A stretch of DNA of 64,000 nt from Leptospiraceae bacterium. GTDB taxonomy: Bacteria; Spirochaetota; Leptospiria; Leptospirales; Leptospiraceae. The stretch spans positions 1-64,000 of the forward strand of contig JAKRSH010000031.1 of NCBI GenBank assembly GCA_022402465.1. Direction: 5' to 3'. A program made the position numbers and the translations under genes. Of the stretch, positions 17,222 to 26,615 are shown piece after piece. A model generated the notes under the pieces. The model had not been told where the DNA came from. It was given only the letters and a program-made list of their open reading frames with translations, and ran no database searches. Numbering within the stretch: the stretch's first letter is position 1; every line of letters starts with the position of its first letter.

Positions 17222-19450
17222 TTAGTTGAATACTTCGACTAAACCTTTCTTCCATTCTATTTCTGCATGATTTAAATTAATTTCTAGGGAAGGCTGCACT
17301 AAATTGATTTTGAATTCTTGTATGGTCTCACCAATTTCAATAAAGTCAAGATTGCTATCTGCTAAGGATTGTTTTAATTTTTCTTCATTTGCTACTTTAT
17401 AGCCTATCAATATAGAAGAAGAAGTTTCACCAAATAGCAACTCATCTAATCTCTCTGACTTAGGAAGATTTCGGACATGGATTCCAAGTTTAGCTTGAAA
17501 TGCAATTTTGACCAAGGCTACCATAAGACCACCCAAGGATAAATCTTTTGCTGATTCCAGATTTCCCTCTTGGTTGTTTTGTAGAATCCAATCAATCAGT
17601 TTCTTCTCTTCATCTAAATGGATTTCAGGGATGATCCCTTGAGTCAATTTATGAAAGACTGATAAATATTCTGAGCCGCCCAAGGTCGGTCTAAATTTAC
17701 CAACTAATGCTAATTTGGTTCCGGATGCTTTCGGCGCTGATTGCAATGCTTTTTCTACATTGGCAATATAACCAACCATTCCTATTGTTGGTGTTGGAAA
17801 TACTGGTCCTTCTGGAGATTCGTTGTAAAAAGAAACATTTCCACCTGTGACAGGTAATCCCAGAAATCTACAAGCATCGCCAAGCCCGCGCACACACTCG
17901 GAAAATACGTAGTAATTTTCAGGAATATATGGATTTCCAAAGTTTAAATTATTCGTTACTCCATAAGGACTAGCACCCGTTACTGCAACATTCCGCGCAG
18001 ATTCACAAACTGCCCACATAGCACCTTTGTAGGGGTCTAAATACGTATAACGTGAGTTACAGTCTGTTGCTATGCCTAATCCCTTTTTAGTTCCAGGAAT
18101 ACGTATCAATCCACCATCTTGGCCTGGTGCTATTACTTTTACCAAACCAACTTCTTGGTCGTATTGTTGATACAGGGGCAATCTACTGGAAATATTCCAT
18201 GAGTTTAAAAATTTCTGAAGCGTAGATTCAATTTCTTTAGATTCTAAGTCTTTTACTTTTGAAAGATCGAGTTTCTGAACTTCATCTAAATACTTAGGCC
18301 TTGTAGCTTCTCTCTCATATCTTGGTGCTCCTCCTCCTAGAACTAAGGATTCAGCAGGAATCTCAGCTTTTAATTCGCCGTCTTTTCTAATTCTAAGCAT
18401 TCCATCATCAGTTACCTTACCAATTTGGACAATATGTAACTCCCACTTTTCAAATATGGAAATAAGTTCTTTTTCTTTGCCTGGAATGGCAACTATAAGC
18501 ATTCTTTCCTGGCTCTCTGAGAGCATTGCCTCATAAGCATTCATGTCGGTTTCGCGAAAGGGTACCAGGTCGAGATCTACTTCCATACCAGAATTGCCTT
18601 TAGCACTCATCTCAGAGGTAGCACAAGATATGCCAGCTGCACCCATATCTTGGATGCCAATTAACACATTCGCATTGATAGCTTCTAGACTTGCTTCCAT
18701 GAGTAATTTTTCCATGAAAGGATCACCAACTTGAACTGCTGATCTCTTGGATTCTGTTTCCTTGGTCAGATCTTGGGAAGCAAAAGAGGCTCCATGGATT
18801 CCATCTCTACCTGTTGTAGCACCTACTATAAAAACATTTGCACCCTTAACTCCACCTGTTGTTGCTGAGGCGGTCTTTCCTATTTCAGCTATACCAACTG
18901 TCATTGCATTAACCAACGGATTCTTGTTAAATGATGGATCAATAAATAACTCTCCACCACCAACTGCTATTCCAAGAGAATTTCCATAATCACCTATTCC
19001 CTTCACGGCTCTTGATAAAAGATATTTATTTCTATCTTCATCAGGGAAACCAAAACGTAAAGAGTTCAGAGATACAATTGGTCTTGCTCCCATAGTAAAG
19101 ATGTCTCGCATGATACCACCCACTCCTGTAGCTGCACCTTGGTAGGGTTCAACGGCTGTTGGATGGTTGTGGCTTTCAATTTTGAAGACAACTGCAAGTC
19201 CATCACCTATGTCCATAGCTCCTGCATTCTCTTCACCAGCCTTGGCAATTAACTTGTCAGATTGCGTTGGTAGGGTTTTGAGTTTTAGGATGGAATTTTT
19301 ATAAGAGCAATGCTCCGACCACATAGCAGAGAATATACCAAGCTCGGTTGAATTAGGAACTCTTCCTAAAATTTTCTGTATATTATTAAATTCATCTTCT
19401 GTTAAGCCATGTTCTTTGGCATCTTGGAGTGTAACTAATTGCTTTTCCAT
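17222..19450 (-). CDS. purL: Phosphoribosylformylglycinamidine synthase subunit PurL
   Basis: The 742-residue protein is the small bacterial form of FGAM synthase, which converts FGAR, ATP and glutamine-derived ammonia to FGAM in purine synthesis, working with separate PurQ and PurS subunits (not in this window). Recognisable blocks are WSEHCSYKNS near residue 45, ESHNHPTAVEPYQGAATGVGG near 95-115, GGGELFIDPSFN, the AIR-synthase-like second half starting near residue 430, and LGGLMVALVKIAF near 640. The length is normal. It lies 8 bp downstream of the flavin reductase gene on the same strand and ahead of a sensor kinase. purM is 27 kb away on the other strand, so purine genes are scattered. 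Confidence 0.96.
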   Translation of the reverse strand: MEKQLVTLQDAKEHGLTEDEFNNIQKILGRVPNSTELGIFSAMWSEHCSYKNSILKLKTLPTQSDKLIAKAGEENAGAMDIGDGLAVVFKIESHNHPTAVEPYQGAATGVGGIMRDIFTMGARPIVSLNSLRFGFPDEDRNKYLLSRAVKGIGDYGNSLGIAVGGGELFIDPSFNKNPLVNAMTVGIAEIGKTASATTGGVKGANVFIVGATTGRDGIHGASFASQDLTKETESKRSAVQVGDPFMEKLLMEASLEAINANVLIGIQDMGAAGISCATSEMSAKGNSGMEVDLDLVPFRETDMNAYEAMLSESQERMLIVAIPGKEKELISIFEKWELHIVQIGKVTDDGMLRIRKDGELKAEIPAESLVLGGGAPRYEREATRPKYLDEVQKLDLSKVKDLESKEIESTLQKFLNSWNISSRLPLYQQYDQEVGLVKVIAPGQDGGLIRIPGTKKGLGIATDCNSRYTYLDPYKGAMWAVCESARNVAVTGASPYGVTNNLNFGNPYIPENYYVFSECVRGLGDACRFLGLPVTGGNVSFYNESPEGPVFPTPTIGMVGYIANVEKALQSAPKASGTKLALVGKFRPTLGGSEYLSVFHKLTQGIIPEIHLDEEKKLIDWILQNNQEGNLESAKDLSLGGLMVALVKIAFQAKLGIHVRNLPKSERLDELLFGETSSSILIGYKVANEEKLKQSLADSNLDFIEIGETIQEFKINLVQPSLEINLNHAEIEWKKGLVEVFN

Positions 19451-19458
19451 GAAATAAA

Positions 19459-19950
19459 TTATAAATCCTTTATAGTTCGATAATTTCTATTGTAGTAGAG
19501 TAAGGGTAAAATTTCGGAGTTCTCATTCAAATGCGAATGCTTAACTTCACCAATCACCAAGCTATGATCTCCTGCTGGATGAATTGCAGAAAGTTCACAA
19601 TCTAAGATACAGAGTGAACCAATTATATGTTTAGCACCCGTTAAGCCTTTTGATTCTGAATTTTTTAAGAAATCTATTCTTGATGAATCATTCTTAGAGA
19701 AGATCCCGGATATCTCTTTCTGATCGGAGTTTAAGAAATGAATGGAAAATGCTTTGGTTTCGGCAATTGCTTCCAATGCATTGCTAGTTTGGTTGAGACA
19801 AACCATAACTAAAGCAGGATTTAAAGATACCGAACTAAATGCACTTACTGTAATACCAGAAGCAATCCCATCTTTTTCATAGGTAACTACGGTGACACCT
19901 GAACCATACAGTGAAAGAGCTTTTTTAAAATCATCCTGTGAGAAACTCAT
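19459..19950 (-). CDS. Flavin reductase-like domain protein
   Basis: The 163-residue protein has the flavin reductase-like split-barrel pattern: GSGVTVVTY near residue 16, ASGITVSAFSSVSLNPALVMVCLN (~30-55), and GDHSLVIGEVKH near residue 127. Members bind FMN and reduce it with NAD(P)H, often feeding reduced flavin to a monooxygenase; no partner oxygenase is adjacent. The start has AGAGG four bases upstream of the ATG. It is the first gene of a likely purL transcript and is divergent from the perR-like gene, which could place it under redox control; that is inferred from position. Confidence 0.8.
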   Translation of the reverse strand: MSFSQDDFKKALSLYGSGVTVVTYEKDGIASGITVSAFSSVSLNPALVMVCLNQTSNALEAIAETKAFSIHFLNSDQKEISGIFSKNDSSRIDFLKNSESKGLTGAKHIIGSLCILDCELSAIHPAGDHSLVIGEVKHSHLNENSEILPLLYYNRNYRTIKDL

Positions 19951-20082
19951 ACAACCTCTAGTAACATCATTTTAGAATGATTTCTGAGTAGAAAGTAGAA
20001 AAATCAGGATAAGAGAATCTAAAATTTGAAAATCCAAGCATTTTCTGCTCAAGATGTGCCCAAAATCCTAAGGCAAGACTAG

Positions 20083-20111
20083 AATTAGAATAATAATTGA
20101 CAAATATCAAT
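20083..20111 (+). promoter_or_regulatory. Two overlapping inverted repeats upstream of the perR-like gene
   Basis: AATTA-N6-TAATT (20083-20098) is followed, with shared bases, by ATTGA-N6-TCAAT (20096-20111). The second contains TTGACA (20097-20102), a good -35 hexamer. The first half (TTAGAAT) resembles half of the Bacillus PerR box. This is a candidate autoregulatory operator in the 237-bp region between the flavin reductase and perR-like genes. A matching -10 is not clear. Confidence 0.4.
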
Positions 20112-20187
20112 CTTCTTAAACCCGATTTGAGGCATTTCTCAATTGACGAGGTCTAGAAAAAATGTGTCCCTAGTTCTAGGAGATTGA

Positions 20188-20616
20188 TTGGATATGAAAA
20201 CATTGACAAAACATAGAGAACTAATTTTGAAAAATTTGCAAGAGAGAAGGGATCATCCAACTGCTAAGATGGTCTTTGATGGTACAAAGGACTCAGTAAA
20301 GAAAATCAGTTTTGCTACCGTTTACAACTCCCTAGAATATTTAGTGGGAAGTGGTCTTGTGAAGAAATTGAATATTGATTCCGAGTCTGCAAGATATGAT
20401 GCGATCTTAGAGGCACATTCACATTTGATTTGTTCTGACTGTGGAAAGATACTTGATATTCCTGCCCTAAAACTAGAAGGCAATGGTGATTTTTCTGAAT
20501 ACAATTTCCAAGCTCAAGAAATTTCTATTAACATTGTTGGAAAATGTATGGATCATTCTGCAAATCTAGACAGATCTTCTGTAGCAAGACTTGAAGAAGA
20601 GCAAGTTCTGTCTTAA
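20188..20616 (+). CDS. perR: Fur-family peroxide-type repressor, PerR-like
   Basis: The 142-residue protein has a Fur-type winged HTH (FATVYNSLEYLVGSGLVKKL, ~42-61) and the dimer/metal domain. Residues aligning with the regulatory metal site of Bacillus PerR are His23 (HPTA), Asp71 (RYD), His77, His79 (AHSH) and Asp90 (GKILD). Asp rather than Glu at the last site is the PerR signature for metal-catalysed H2O2 sensing. The structural zinc site has Cys82-x2-Cys85, but the second pair is Cys120-x2-His123 instead of C-x2-C. TTG at 20188 is chosen because AGGAG (20178-20182) is five bases upstream; ATG at 20194 is the alternative. As a PerR-type protein it would repress peroxide-defence genes and itself. 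Confidence 0.82.
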   Translation: MDMKTLTKHRELILKNLQERRDHPTAKMVFDGTKDSVKKISFATVYNSLEYLVGSGLVKKLNIDSESARYDAILEAHSHLICSDCGKILDIPALKLEGNGDFSEYNFQAQEISINIVGKCMDHSANLDRSSVARLEEEQVLS

Positions 20617-20639
20617 AGATTCCATTATTTTGAAGAATA

Positions 20640-23600
20640 TTACTGCGATTGGTACCTAAGGACAAGGGCAGTAATATCATCTTCGAATTTCTCCCCACCT
20701 AAAAAGCCTTTCAATTCTTCCTTGAGAGCATCGATTATATCTTGCGGTTCCAAATGCTTGGATTTCTTTAGATAGTTTTCCAATCGTTCTTCCCCATAGA
20801 ATTCTTTCTCGCGATTTCCTGATTCAACTATACCATCTGTATAAAGAAAGAGTAAATCTCCTTCTTTGGGGTGAACCTTCTTTGATTTGAATTCAGCATC
20901 TGGGAAAACTCCAAGCGGCTTTCCTTGGGTACTTAATTCAAAAATATCATCCTTAGTCACATGGTAAAAAGGAGGGTGACCAGCAGTTGTGTATTGGATA
21001 GTCTTATCTTTCACATTGAGTTCAGCAATCATTGCAGTCACAAAATTATTTCCAATTATGGAAAATAATGATTTATTTATGCCTTGCATGATTTTGGTAA
21101 TGGATTTTTCTCTTTGGATTTCGCTTTGAAATGCCATCTTTACCATGGATGCTATAAGACAGGCAGGTACACCATGTCCAGAAACATCACATAAGAAGAA
21201 GTAGATTTTCCCGTCCTTTTCATAGATATCATAGAAGTCTCCGCCTACCTCATCTAAGGGAATGTAAAGAGAAGCAAAAGAATATCCAGGTATAGCCGGT
21301 AGTTCTGTTGGAAGTAATTTACTTTGTATATCTCTTGCTAGGATTAGCTCTTTTTGCAATTGAGACAGTCTATGATTTCTTTCCTTTTGCAATTCTGATT
21401 TTGTTAATAAATTACGAAGTCTTGCTTGTAGCTCTAAGGGTTGGAATGGCTTGGAAATGTAGTCGTCTGCACCTTGGGTGAAGCCCTCAAGCTTACCATC
21501 AAGATCATTCATAGCAGTAAGCAGGACGACAGGAGTATTTTTTAGAATGCGGTGTGACTTAAGAGCCTTAGTCATTTGGAAGCCATTCATTATTGGCATC
21601 ATTACATCAGAAAGTATTAGTGAAGGTCGAATGTTTTCTGCTTTTTGAATTCCTTCTTGTCCATTGCTTGCTGATATTAAATTGTATTCTTTGTTCAGCA
21701 AATTCTTTAGAAGGTAAAGCATATCCGAATTATCCTCCACAAGAAGTATAGTTTTCTTATTAGGATCTTCAATATAGATCTCTTCAGAATGTGGATGGGA
21801 GGCAAGACTTCTCAGTACTTGATCAGAAAAGGAAGTATCCTGCATTTTCCTGGATGAATCTGCCTCGTTCATTCCTGATGAGCTTTCACCAACTTTTTCA
21901 TGAAGGAAGGGTAGATAGATACTAAATTCTGAACCATGCCCCAATTCGCTTTTTACTTCCACGAATCCATTTTGTAATTCTGTAAGCTCTTTGACCAAAG
22001 AAAGACCAATTCCCGTTCCCTCAAAGATTCTTTCCTTACTCATATCTAGTTGCTGGAATCTTTCGAAAATTAAATTGAGCTTATCTTCAGGAATACCAAC
22101 CCCAGTATCAATTACTTGGATTCTAACATAAAATTGATTATGGTAGTTTAATTCTTTGAGGGTAACTTTAATATTTCCATTGTTAGGAGTAAATTTGAAA
22201 GCATTAGAAAGTAGGTTGGAAATAATTTTCTCAGTTTTCTCAGGATCTAATATAGTTTCTATAGATTCTTCGATATCAATTTCCACTTGTATTTTTTTGG
22301 ATTCAGCCGAGATCTTAAAAGTTGAAACAAGCCCTCTAAGCAATGAAGAAAGATTAGTCGGTGCTAATCTAAGATCCATCAAGCCTGCTTCAATTTTAGC
22401 AAAGTCTAACAAATCATTGATGAGGCGAAGCAAACGTATATTATTTCTTTGCGATGTTTCAAGTAGAGAGAGTGTTCCTGGATCCGAGGTTTTTTCTATC
22501 GCCTTCTCAAGGGGAAGCAGACTTAAAGTGAGTGGAGTTCTAAGCTCATGGGTGACATTGGCAAAGAAGGAAGTTTTTAATTTGTCAATTTCTAGCAATC
22601 TTGCATTCGTTGCAGAGAGTTCTTTAGTTCGGATTCCTACTTCTTCAGAAAGATTCTTTGTTAGATATTCTAATTGGTTATGAACCTGAGCGAATTTAAC
22701 TGCAAGTGCAAAAGAAATTGAAATTATAAATGCAAGAAACCCTGTCTCCACAAATTTGATCGTATCAAGCACACGCAAATAATTCAAGATATCATTTGTA
22801 GTAGATAAGGCAAAAACTATATAGCCTATGAGTATAACTAAGGAACCACTTCTTCTTGCTTTCAATCCTCTATAAAGAAGGAACAATGGATAGGTTATAG
22901 AAACACCAACTAAAGATAGTAAGGTTGGAAGTATGAGTGAATTGTAACGACCAAATTGAGAAGGGCCCCAGAGATTCATCCCAAGGGTAATAAAAATCAT
23001 GAAAATACAACAACCGATAATGAATTTTGCGAAAAAACCTTTGGGCAACTCTAGAAATTTATGGAAGAATTGAATTAGCCAAATAGGAAAGATAGTAACA
23101 GATAAGCAGACACCAAAATAATAAAACCAAAAACTGTCCAAGAGCCAATAGGATAAGGTGCTGAAACTAAGATTATAAATGGATAAAGAAAAACAAAGTA
23201 AGGAGTAATAAAGATATTCCTTATCTTTTTTGCGTGAAACATACATCATCATGTGGTAGATACCCACAAAGACAAAGATCGCAACAAGGATGGTATTCCA
23301 CATTAAATTCCTAAGGTATTTTTCTTGAACAACTTCCTTGGAACCTAAATAGATATCATCTAAATTAAAACCGCCCACTCCTCCATAACTTCCAACTCTT
23401 ATGAGTAGAATATTTTTTCCTTTAGGAAGAATCATTTCCTTAGGTAAGGTGTGAAGTTTCATTTGAGTGGATCTTGATTCAATATCTCCCTTAGCATTAA
23501 AGCTTCCCGAACCATCAATGAATCTACCATTCAAATACACTGAATTTGCAATTGCTATATTAGGAGTCATGAGCCCCAAATCCTTACCGGCAAGTTCTCT

Positions 23601-23903
23601 ATAAATTCGAAATTCTAATTTGTACCAAATATTGCCATAGTGCTCTATTCCAATTTGGTGCCAGATACCTGGTACTTGAATGGGTTTCCAGGAATTTGAG
23701 TTGATGTTTGGATAGCTTATGGGTGAGGTTTCACGAAAGGACAACCAATCACCAATAATGTGATAGGCTGTTTCTTGGTTTTCAAGAAGAAAGAACCCAT
23801 CCTTAACCCTTTCTTGTGAAGAGAGAGGGCTAAGGAAGACTAGATAAGCGAAGGTCGCTAGATGTAGAAATCTACGCTTTAGGATTTTCCAAGACAAGAG
23901 CAA
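20640..23903 (-). CDS. 7TM-DISM sensor kinase fused to receiver and SpoIIE phosphatase
   Basis: This protein of about 1087 residues fuses signal input and two outputs. The order is signal peptide (ending PLSSQE), an extracytoplasmic jelly-roll (7TMR-DISM-type, ~40-190), seven membrane helices (~200-400), a coiled coil, HisKA with THELRTPL (His ~453), HATPase with GTGIGLSLV, a receiver with LILSDVMMP (Asp ~766), a linker coil, and a PP2C/SpoIIE phosphatase with GGDFYDI, CDVSGHG, YTDGI and EDDITAL metal-binding motifs. The jelly-roll could bind a carbohydrate. Kinase activity would control the phosphatase through the receiver, and the phosphatase would act on an anti-sigma antagonist, for which the STAS protein at 30291 is one candidate. 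TTG 23903 follows a GGAGG by eight bases; the frame stays open to TTG 23936. Either way it overlaps the thiolase gene. Confidence 0.88.
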   Translation of the reverse strand: MLLSWKILKRRFLHLATFAYLVFLSPLSSQERVKDGFFLLENQETAYHIIGDWLSFRETSPISYPNINSNSWKPIQVPGIWHQIGIEHYGNIWYKLEFRIYRELAGKDLGLMTPNIAIANSVYLNGRFIDGSGSFNAKGDIESRSTQMKLHTLPKEMILPKGKNILLIRVGSYGGVGGFNLDDIYLGSKEVVQEKYLRNLMWNTILVAIFVFVGIYHMMMYVSRKKDKEYLYYSLLCFSLSIYNLSFSTLSYWLLDSFWFYYFGVCLSVTIFPIWLIQFFHKFLELPKGFFAKFIIGCCIFMIFITLGMNLWGPSQFGRYNSLILPTLLSLVGVSITYPLFLLYRGLKARRSGSLVILIGYIVFALSTTNDILNYLRVLDTIKFVETGFLAFIISISFALAVKFAQVHNQLEYLTKNLSEEVGIRTKELSATNARLLEIDKLKTSFFANVTHELRTPLTLSLLPLEKAIEKTSDPGTLSLLETSQRNNIRLLRLINDLLDFAKIEAGLMDLRLAPTNLSSLLRGLVSTFKISAESKKIQVEIDIEESIETILDPEKTEKIISNLLSNAFKFTPNNGNIKVTLKELNYHNQFYVRIQVIDTGVGIPEDKLNLIFERFQQLDMSKERIFEGTGIGLSLVKELTELQNGFVEVKSELGHGSEFSIYLPFLHEKVGESSSGMNEADSSRKMQDTSFSDQVLRSLASHPHSEEIYIEDPNKKTILLVEDNSDMLYLLKNLLNKEYNLISASNGQEGIQKAENIRPSLILSDVMMPIMNGFQMTKALKSHRILKNTPVVLLTAMNDLDGKLEGFTQGADDYISKPFQPLELQARLRNLLTKSELQKERNHRLSQLQKELILARDIQSKLLPTELPAIPGYSFASLYIPLDEVGGDFYDIYEKDGKIYFFLCDVSGHGVPACLIASMVKMAFQSEIQREKSITKIMQGINKSLFSIIGNNFVTAMIAELNVKDKTIQYTTAGHPPFYHVTKDDIFELSTQGKPLGVFPDAEFKSKKVHPKEGDLLFLYTDGIVESGNREKEFYGEERLENYLKKSKHLEPQDIIDALKEELKGFLGGEKFEDDITALVLRYQSQ

Positions 23904-25053
23904 TCCCTTGTCCTCCACCAATGCAAAGAGAAGCAACTCCGTAGCGAACTTTTCTTCTTCTCATTTCATAAGCTAGGGTTAGAGATACTCTGTTCCCTGA
24001 TGCTCCCAGAGGATGACCAATGGCAATTGCTCCTCCATTAACATTCGTTATTGCTGGATCCAAAGAAAGTTCTTTTTGTACAGCTAGGTATTGAGCTGCA
24101 AATGCTTCGTTTACTTCAACAAGACCCATGTCCTTTAGACTGAGGCCAGCCATTTTGAGAGCTTTGGGAATAGCATGAGCTGGACCTATGCCCATCTTTG
24201 CTGGGTCACATCCACTGATTCCAAAGCCTTTTATAATTGCAATAGGCTCCTTGCCCGCCTTCTTAGCAAAAGACTCAGAGGCAACAATTACAGCACTGGC
24301 ACCATCGTTGATACCCGATGCATTCCCAGCAGTCACACTTCCATCTTTCTTAAAAGCAGGCTTAAGCCCTGGAAGTTTATCCTTACTCTCAGCACCTCTA
24401 ATGAATTCATCTTGTTCAAAGACAACTGGCTTCTTCCCTGGAATAGTAATTGAGACAATTTCTTCTTTCAACAAACCAGATTTAGTTGCTGCTTCTGCAC
24501 GAGATTGAGAAATTAGGGCCCAGTCATCTTGTTCTTCTCGTGAAATTTTGTACTGGTCAGCAAGATTTTCCGCAGTATTACCCATAGGTAAGTTCACATA
24601 TAGATCAGTTAAACCTTGAGCAAGGGAATCTTCAAATTCAGTGTTTCCGTATTTGGCACCAAAGCGTGCATTTCGTACTACATATGGTGCTTGGCTCATG
24701 GATTCAGCACCACCTGCAAGAATACAGGCTGCCTCATTTAGTATGATTCTTCTATAAGCTTGGATGATGGCTTCCATACCTGAACCGCATAAACGGTTTA
24801 AAGTTAGAGCTGGTGAACTGATTGGTGCTCCCACTTTTAATCCAATGTGCCTTGCAAGATAGATTGCATCCTTACTGGATGGCACTACATTTCCCCAAAT
24901 CGATTCTTCTATGTCAGTTGCCTGAACACCAGATCGAGAAAGGGCTTCATTTGCAGCCAAAACCCCAAGGTCTATCGCTGAAAGATCTTTGATTGTTCCG
25001 CCAAAACTTCCGAAAGCAGTTCTAGCTCCGTCGAGAATGAAAATTTTTTCCAT
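23872..25053 (-). CDS. Acetyl-CoA acyltransferase (thiolase)
   Basis: The 393-residue enzyme has the full thiolase signature: nucleophile Cys89 in [16 protein letters not shown] near residue 316, His347 in GHPLGASG and Cys377 in CIGGGQG. It either cleaves 3-ketoacyl-CoA with CoA (beta-oxidation) or condenses two acetyl-CoA; sequence alone does not separate the two. Length and motifs are intact. It is followed on the same strand by the kinase/phosphatase fusion, whose start lies inside its last codons, and it is divergent from a glycosyltransferase gene. An enoyl-CoA hydratase (49431) and an acyl-CoA dehydrogenase (63474) elsewhere in the window fit fatty-acid oxidation as a carbon source, as expected for Leptospira. 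Confidence 0.94.
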   Translation of the reverse strand: MEKIFILDGARTAFGSFGGTIKDLSAIDLGVLAANEALSRSGVQATDIEESIWGNVVPSSKDAIYLARHIGLKVGAPISSPALTLNRLCGSGMEAIIQAYRRIILNEAACILAGGAESMSQAPYVVRNARFGAKYGNTEFEDSLAQGLTDLYVNLPMGNTAENLADQYKISREEQDDWALISQSRAEAATKSGLLKEEIVSITIPGKKPVVFEQDEFIRGAESKDKLPGLKPAFKKDGSVTAGNASGINDGASAVIVASESFAKKAGKEPIAIIKGFGISGCDPAKMGIGPAHAIPKALKMAGLSLKDMGLVEVNEAFAAQYLAVQKELSLDPAITNVNGGAIAIGHPLGASGNRVSLTLAYEMRRRKVRYGVASLCIGGGQGIALVLENPKA

Positions 25054-25177
25054 AAAACCTAGTTTTCTGGTTGGTGGAAAAAAGAAACTAAAGATTCAAA
25101 GGAACTATAGCATTATTTTTCTAAAAAATAAAGAAAAATCAATTGCCATTTTCCGCTCATTATTCCTACAATTTGCC

Positions 25178-26584
25178 ATGAATTATAGTAAAGAACCGTT
25201 TTTTGGATGGAAACCGCCCTTACTTTCCTCTCAAATATCTAAATTAGTTTCTCTTGGAATTTCCAAGATGTATAAGATAGACAAAAATGAAGAAATTCCC
25301 CTAACTTCAGTTGATTCCAGTATCCATAAAGGTCTTAAGCTGATTCATAGAGGGGATGGCCCTAAGATAGGAAAGGGTTTGGTAGTTGGATCGGTTCGTA
25401 TGGGTTATGGTCATCATAGAATGGCACTTTCCGTTTATTCCCACTCTATCGCTAAGAAAATTCCTTCCTATCTGCACGATCTACTTTCCATCGATTCACC
25501 TGAGGCCAATGCTATAGGTGATGTGGACGGCGCCTATAGCTACTTTAGTCGACTTTCAGCAGATATGGGCGGACCTATAGAATGGCTTTGGGGAAATATT
25601 ACCAATTCTGGAAATGAGTCCTCTTTGTATTTTTCCACCCTGCTTGCAAGCCAATACAAGCGCTTAATGCAAGACATACCCAAAGACAATCCTATTGTAA
25701 CAACGTATCCACTCAATGGACAGATTGCAGTAGAGTCCGGTTTCAAAAGAGTCGTACACCTAATCTGTGATAATCATCCCCAGCACTATCTACTTGTTCC
25801 TGGAGCCTTAAATCTAGTTCAAACAGAACACAATCTCAAAGGATTTCTAAAGATGGGCGTTCCCAGAGAAAACTTAGAGCTTGCTGGACACTGGATTACG
25901 GAAGATATCTTAAGGAATGTTTCCGAAGACTCTGACGAAAGAATGAAACGAACTAAGAACCGTTCTGCGAAGAGATTCCTGATTCCTATTGGTGGCGCTG
26001 GGGCGCAAAAGTCTTATCTCACCAGTCTCATTGAACTCTCCAAGGATCAATTGAATGCTGGTGAATTTAAATTTTTCTTGAATGCTGGTGATCATGAACA
26101 TGTTTACAAGCATTTGCTGGAAGCAGTGGAAAAACTAGGGATAGAGTATGAGGTGATTCGATCTTGGAATGATCTCAAGGAATTTACAGCTAGAAACAAA
26201 CTCTCCGACAAGCAAGATTCCAAGCTTAAGCCCATTACACTTTTCTATTTCATGACTCATTCGGAAGGATTTTCGGCAACTGATAGCCTCATTCGAATTT
26301 CAGATGTTTTGGTTACCAAACCCTCCGAGCTTGCTTTCTATCCTGTGCCTAAAGTTTTTATCAGAAGGGTAGGTGACCATGAAGAAAAGTCTGCCTTATA
26401 CTCATTAGAGTTAGGTGAAGGGTCTGTTGAATGCAGAGAACCAAGCCATGCATTTGATATCATGCTTCTTTTCTTAAAAAGCCCAGAAGTATCCATGCGT
26501 ATGAATGAGTGTGTGATTGCAAATGCCCAAAAGCAGGTGTACAGCGGAAGCAAGAAGGCTGTTGAAATTGCAATGAATGCTTGA
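25178..26584 (+). CDS. Glycosyltransferase of the MGDG synthase / GT28-like type
   Basis: The 468-residue protein resembles GT-B enzymes related to MurG and diacylglycerol glycosyltransferases. It has an N-terminal glycine/histidine loop (GSVRMGYGHHRMA ~53-65), an LPIGGAG-like loop at the start of the C-terminal half (FLIPIGGAGAQKSYL), and a late nucleotide-sugar site region (DVLVTKPSELAFYPVP). It may transfer a sugar to a lipid acceptor at the inner membrane; donor and acceptor are unknown. ATG 25178 is chosen because the upstream in-frame extension is antisense to the thiolase start and low-complexity. No Shine-Dalgarno is seen. The Nramp-like gene follows after 31 bp. Confidence 0.6.
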   Translation: MNYSKEPFFGWKPPLLSSQISKLVSLGISKMYKIDKNEEIPLTSVDSSIHKGLKLIHRGDGPKIGKGLVVGSVRMGYGHHRMALSVYSHSIAKKIPSYLHDLLSIDSPEANAIGDVDGAYSYFSRLSADMGGPIEWLWGNITNSGNESSLYFSTLLASQYKRLMQDIPKDNPIVTTYPLNGQIAVESGFKRVVHLICDNHPQHYLLVPGALNLVQTEHNLKGFLKMGVPRENLELAGHWITEDILRNVSEDSDERMKRTKNRSAKRFLIPIGGAGAQKSYLTSLIELSKDQLNAGEFKFFLNAGDHEHVYKHLLEAVEKLGIEYEVIRSWNDLKEFTARNKLSDKQDSKLKPITLFYFMTHSEGFSATDSLIRISDVLVTKPSELAFYPVPKVFIRRVGDHEEKSALYSLELGEGSVECREPSHAFDIMLLFLKSPEVSMRMNECVIANAQKQVYSGSKKAVEIAMNA

Positions 26585-26615
26585 AGAAGTTTAATATTTA
26601 AAAAGTCTTGGTCTA

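Noticed and set aside
22156-22683. A 175-codon frame on the plus strand opposite the kinase/phosphatase fusion
   Set aside because: It is antisense to the conserved HisKA/HATPase region; no protein features of its own.
24989-25177. Upstream extension of the glycosyltransferase gene to 24989
   Set aside because: The extension is antisense to the thiolase N-terminus and then Lys/Ile-rich low-complexity; ATG 25178 gives a sensible N-terminus.
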